Below, in pieces: positions 6,478 through 8,459 of a DNA stretch of 8,459 nucleotides (positions within the stretch are counted from its first letter, which is position 1; each line of letters begins with the position of its first letter). The notes beneath the pieces were generated by a model. The model was not told the origin of the DNA, searched no databases, and saw only the letters and a program-made list of their open reading frames with translations. This DNA is from Caulobacter segnis (GTDB taxonomy: Bacteria > Pseudomonadota > Alphaproteobacteria > Caulobacterales > Caulobacteraceae), in NCBI RefSeq assembly GCF_003243465.1, contig NZ_QFQZ01000125.1:1-8459 (forward strand). The letters are read 5' to 3'. A program made the position numbers and the translations under genes.

Positions 6478-7695
6478 TTAGAGCGCTTCCATTCGCCTAC
6501 GGATCAACCAGCGCATTTCCGCCTCCGCCGGCCCCAGCGCCAGCGCCTGGTCATAGGCCGCCAGCGCCGCCTCCCGCCGTCCCAACCGCGCCAGCAAGTC
6601 CGCCCGCACCGCATGGAAGGGCTGGAATCCCGCCAGGCGCTCTTCATCCAGCGCCTCCAGGTCCGCCAGCCCCGCCGCCGGTCCCGCCACCTCCGCCAGG
6701 GCCACCGCGCGATTGACCCGCGCGAACGGGTCCTCGCCGAAGCCCAGCAGAGCGTCGTACAGCGCCAGGATCGCCGGCCAGGGCGGCGGTTCCTCCAGGG
6801 TTCGTCGCGCGCACCAGGCCCCGTGCAGGGCCGCCCGCAGTTGCAGCGGCCCGGGCCGTCCCAGGCTTCCCGCCCTGCGCAGAAGAGCCTCGGCCTCGGC
6901 GATCAGCGCGCCGCGCCACAGCGCCGGATCCTGGCGATCCAGCGGGACCTTCACGCCTTCGCCGTCTAGCCGCGCCGGCCGCCGGGCCTCGGCGTAGCGG
7001 ACGAGGGCCGCGAAGGCCAGGGCGTCCTGCTCGTTCGGCAGAAGCTCGACCAGGACGCCCGTCAGGACCAGCATCTCATCGGCGAAGCCCGCGTGCGGCC
7101 CGACCCCGGCCGCGTCCTCGTGGGCGCGGGCGTAGGCGACCTCCAGGGTGGCGAGCACGGCCGCCAGACGCTCGGGCCAGGCGTCGCGGCCAGGAACCTC
7201 GAACGACACGCCGGCCTCGGCGATCTTGCGCTTGGCGCGGGTCAGGCGCTGCAGCATGGTCGGCTCGGACACCAGGAAGGCGCGCGCGATCTCCTGGGCC
7301 GACAGTCCGCAGACTAGGCGCAGGGTCAGGGCCGCCCGCGCTTCGGGCGCCACCGCCGGGTGACAGCAGACGAAGATCAGCCGCAGCCGCTCGTCGGGGA
7401 TCAGGCGGGCGTCGGAGGCGAGCTGGGCCTCGACCGACGGTTCCGGCTCGGGCGCGTCGGGCGTCAGCCGGCGGCGAACGCTTCGCTTACGGATCACATC
7501 GAGCGCCCTGCGGCGGGCGCTGGCGTAGAGCCAGGCGGCCGGGTCCAGCGGCGGGGCGGCGGGCCAGACCTCGGCCGCCTTGGCGCAGGCGTCGGCAAAG
7601 GCCTCCTCGGCGATATCGAGGTCGCGGAACGCGGCCGCCAGGGCGGCGACGATCCGACCTCCGCTCGCCCGGAACGTCTGGTCCAGCGCGGCCAG
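6478..7695 (-). CDS. ECF42-type RNA polymerase sigma factor, non-ATG start
   Basis: Extracytoplasmic-function sigma factor that directs RNA polymerase to a small set of promoters. Of about 405 residues, region 2 lies at about 8-75 (DIAEEAFADA, then AAWLYASARRRALD), and region 4 with its helix-turn-helix at about 101-160 (LTLRLVCGLSAQEIARAFLV, 123-142). A long C-terminal extension ends in a TPR-like helix pair from about 358. Length, extension and the YCII/DGPF gene directly upstream are the hallmarks of the ECF42 group, which lacks a classical anti-sigma factor; the extension is thought to control activity. The frame contains no ATG, GTG or TTG between the YCII stop and a GTG at 7497, which lies inside region 2 and would give a 339-residue protein lacking most of it. 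I therefore start at the CTG at 7695, seven bases after GAGGA. Family sure; start inferred. Confidence 0.85.
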   Translation of the reverse strand: MAALDQTFRASGGRIVAALAAAFRDLDIAEEAFADACAKAAEVWPAAPPLDPAAWLYASARRRALDVIRKRSVRRRLTPDAPEPEPSVEAQLASDARLIPDERLRLIFVCCHPAVAPEARAALTLRLVCGLSAQEIARAFLVSEPTMLQRLTRAKRKIAEAGVSFEVPGRDAWPERLAAVLATLEVAYARAHEDAAGVGPHAGFADEMLVLTGVLVELLPNEQDALAFAALVRYAEARRPARLDGEGVKVPLDRQDPALWRGALIAEAEALLRRAGSLGRPGPLQLRAALHGAWCARRTLEEPPPWPAILALYDALLGFGEDPFARVNRAVALAEVAGPAAGLADLEALDEERLAGFQPFHAVRADLLARLGRREAALAAYDQALALGPAEAEMRWLIRRRMEAL

Positions 7696-7698
7696 GAC

Positions 7699-8049
7699 CT
7701 AGTCCTCGTCGATGATCGGCCGCACCTCGACCGACCCGTCGCCGGCCAGCGGCACGCGCTTGGCCAGGGCCAGGGCGTCGTCCAGGCTGTCGACCTCGAC
7801 GAGGTAGAAGCCGCCCAGCTGTTCGCGGGCCTCGGCGTAGGGGCCGTCGTGCAGGGCGTATTGGCCGGAGGTCTTGCGCGCGGTGGTGGCCGTGTCGCTG
7901 GTCTTCAGGCCCGCGCCGCCCTTCAGGATGCCCTTTTCCGCCAGTTCGCCGGCGAAGGCGCCGTGGGCGGCCAGGATCTCTTCCCAGGCCCGGCCATTGT
8001 CGCCGCGGAAAGCCTTCTCGTCTTCAAAGATCAGCAGCGCGTATTTCAT
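7699..8049 (-). CDS. YCII/DGPF-domain protein
   Basis: Small cytoplasmic protein of the YCII-related (DGPF) family, 116 residues. Its biochemical role is not established; family members form dimeric alpha/beta-barrel (ferredoxin-like) folds and are typical partners of ECF42 sigma factors. Recognisable parts are MKYALLIFEDE at the N-terminus, the motif DGPYAEAREQLGGFYLVEV at 68-86 (DGPY in place of DGPF), and a C-terminal RPIIDED. The ATG at 8049 is supported by GGGAG seven bases upstream and by the family N-terminus; a longer open frame to 8253 runs into the inverted repeat and is not coding. The stop TAG (7699-7701) is followed at once, in the same frame, by sigma-factor coding sequence, so the two genes are surely co-transcribed and probably translationally coupled. 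Confidence 0.92.
   Translation of the reverse strand: MKYALLIFEDEKAFRGDNGRAWEEILAAHGAFAGELAEKGILKGGAGLKTSDTATTARKTSGQYALHDGPYAEAREQLGGFYLVEVDSLDDALALAKRVPLAGDGSVEVRPIIDED
7703..7707 (-). promoter_or_regulatory. ribosome binding site for the sigma factor
   Basis: GAGGA within the last codons of the YCII gene, exactly seven bases before CTG at 7695. The other clear sites in this window (before 2786, 4994 and 8049) also have seven-base spacing. This is the main support for initiation at the CTG; an initiator at the GTC codon at 7698 would have a spacing of only four. Confidence 0.6.
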
Positions 8050-8056
8050 GCGATGT

Positions 8057-8061
8057 CTCCC
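8057..8061 (-). promoter_or_regulatory. ribosome binding site of the YCII gene
   Basis: GGGAG on the minus strand, seven bases before the ATG at 8049; it decides this start over the longer open frame. Confidence 0.7.
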
Positions 8062-8099
8062 ATCGGGCTCCGCGACCCTCGCGGCGCCTCGACCCCAGA

Positions 8100-8126
8100 G
8101 ACGCGCCGGCTCGACCGGATTCGACA
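8100..8126 (-). promoter_or_regulatory. probable ECF42-dependent promoter of the YCII-sigma operon
   Basis: The minus strand has TGTCGA (8126-8121), 17 bases, then CGTC (8103-8100). As I recall, the ECF42 signature is TGTCGA at -35 and CGA/TC at -10. Spacing and position, with a leader of roughly 45 bases before the YCII ATG, fit a promoter read by the sigma factor of the same operon. A GANTC (CcrM) site at 8118-8122 overlaps the -35 box. Confidence 0.65.
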
Positions 8127-8154
8127 GCGGGCGCCGAAAAATGTCGAGAGGGCT

Positions 8155-8266
8155 CTCTCCTCCCCCTTTGGGGGAGGTGGCCCAGCGGGCCGGAGGGGGC
8201 AGCGCGGTCGATGCGGAGCAGCCCCCTCCGTCGCTCCGCGACACCTCCCCCAAAGGGGGAGGAGAG
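8155..8266. repeat. large inverted repeat with nested hairpins (BIME-like)
   Basis: Two 46-base arms (8155-8200 and 8221-8266) face each other across a 20-base spacer. The outer 25 bases are perfect reverse complements and contain CCCCC-TTT-GGGGG. The innermost nine (GGAGGGGGC) also match. The 12 bases between differ in sequence, yet each copy forms a five-pair hairpin: GGCCC-AGC-GGGCC in the left arm and GTCGC-GGA-GCGAC in the right arm read on the minus strand. It lies upstream of the ECF42-type promoter. Confidence 0.85.
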
Positions 8267-8293
8267 AAAAACTAAGAGCGTTCGCGGCGCTCC

Positions 8294-8369
8294 ATGATCC
8301 GCGTAGACGAAATCGAACCGAACGATTTCAAGCGCTTGTCGATTTTACACGTCGCTGGATCATCCGCGT
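8294..8369. repeat. degenerate nested palindrome
   Basis: ATGATCC (8294-8300) pairs with GGATCAT (8357-8363), and further in AAATCGA (8310-8316) pairs with TCGATTT (8339-8345). Between them lie an alternative 7-base-pair hairpin, GAAATCG-loop-CGATTTC (8309-8329), and the perfect palindrome CAAGCGCTTG (8329-8338). ATCCGCGT occurs twice as a direct repeat (8297-8304, 8362-8369). The layout resembles an old, eroded alphaproteobacterial intergenic palindrome. Confidence 0.5.
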
Positions 8370-8396
8370 TAAATCCCCCGCCATACTCAGAGCTGT

Positions 8397-8409
8397 CCCC
8401 GTCGCGGGG
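8397..8409. repeat. short GC hairpin, REP-like fragment
   Basis: CCCCG-TCG-CGGGG followed by GGAGGG. It resembles the outer hairpin of the inverted repeat at 8155-8266 (C-run, 3-base loop, G-run, then GAGG) and may be a single decayed copy of the same family. Confidence 0.35.
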
Positions 8410-8459
8410 GAGGGCGCTTGGATCCGGCCCAATGCGGCGATGGGGATAGGCTGAGCGGG

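Larger units (their letters stand above)
8267..8459. other. right edge, no gene, palindromic intergenic DNA
   Basis: No gene is supported. A minus-strand frame stays open from the window edge to a TAG near 8274, but it runs through palindromic DNA and shows no family motif. AT content is higher than in the coding regions. The stretch holds the palindromes listed separately and may continue as repeat-rich intergenic DNA beyond the window. Confidence 0.5.

Noticed and set aside
6478..7497. sigma factor as a 339-residue protein starting at GTG 7497
   Set aside because: This start would remove most of sigma region 2, has no ribosome binding site, and upstream codons in the same frame clearly continue the domain.
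7360..8454. 364-codon plus-strand open frame
   Set aside because: Antisense to the sigma factor and YCII genes and running through the inverted repeat; no domain is recognisable.
8270..8459. minus-strand frame open from the right edge
   Set aside because: It reads through palindromic DNA, shows no motif and cannot be separated from chance.

Overview
The window looks like a chromosomal segment of a Caulobacter-type alphaproteobacterium (Caulobacterales). This is inferred from the very high GC, codons ending almost always in G or C, sigma-73-like promoters, an alphaproteobacterial LexA box (GTTC-N7-GTTC) and abundant GC-rich palindromic intergenic repeats. I see eight protein genes, no rRNA or tRNA gene, no insertion sequence and no CRISPR array.

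Left half (positions 145-3671, all minus strand, read right to left): ygfZ (folate-binding Fe-S/tRNA-modification helper), an exported alpha/beta hydrolase with a Tat-like signal, tag (3-methyladenine DNA glycosylase I), and a second exported alpha/beta hydrolase. The gaps of about 70-90 bases and their different regulatory signals suggest separately controlled genes rather than one tight operon. The clearest control is a LexA operator just upstream of tag, which would place this alkylation-repair gene in the SOS response.

Middle (3672-6328, plus strand): divergent from ygfZ lies a family 9 glycosyltransferase (ADP-heptose:LPS heptosyltransferase type) with a -10-like box so close to the ATG that the mRNA may be leaderless. 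It is followed by a dihydroorotase-family amidohydrolase with its own sigma-73-like promoter and a strong ribosome binding site. Its metal-binding HxH motif reads QxH.

Right part (6329-8459): the amidohydrolase converges on a minus-strand two-gene operon, with a large inverted repeat (REP/BIME-like) between them. The operon encodes a YCII/DGPF-domain protein and then an ECF42-type sigma factor with a C-terminal TPR-like extension. A TGTCGA-N17-CGTC sequence upstream of the operon matches the promoter signature I recall for ECF42 factors, so the operon is probably autoregulated. The sigma gene has no ATG, GTG or TTG where it should start. It is in the same frame as the YCII gene, separated by one TAG, and a ribosome binding site points to a CTG start. 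Beyond the promoter lie a second large inverted repeat, whose two copies keep an inner hairpin through different base pairs, and a further palindromic stretch without a gene.

Nothing here is clearly a wholly new system. The items most worth a second look are the sigma-factor start, the ECF42 autoregulation site, the SOS box at tag, and the paired palindromic repeats.
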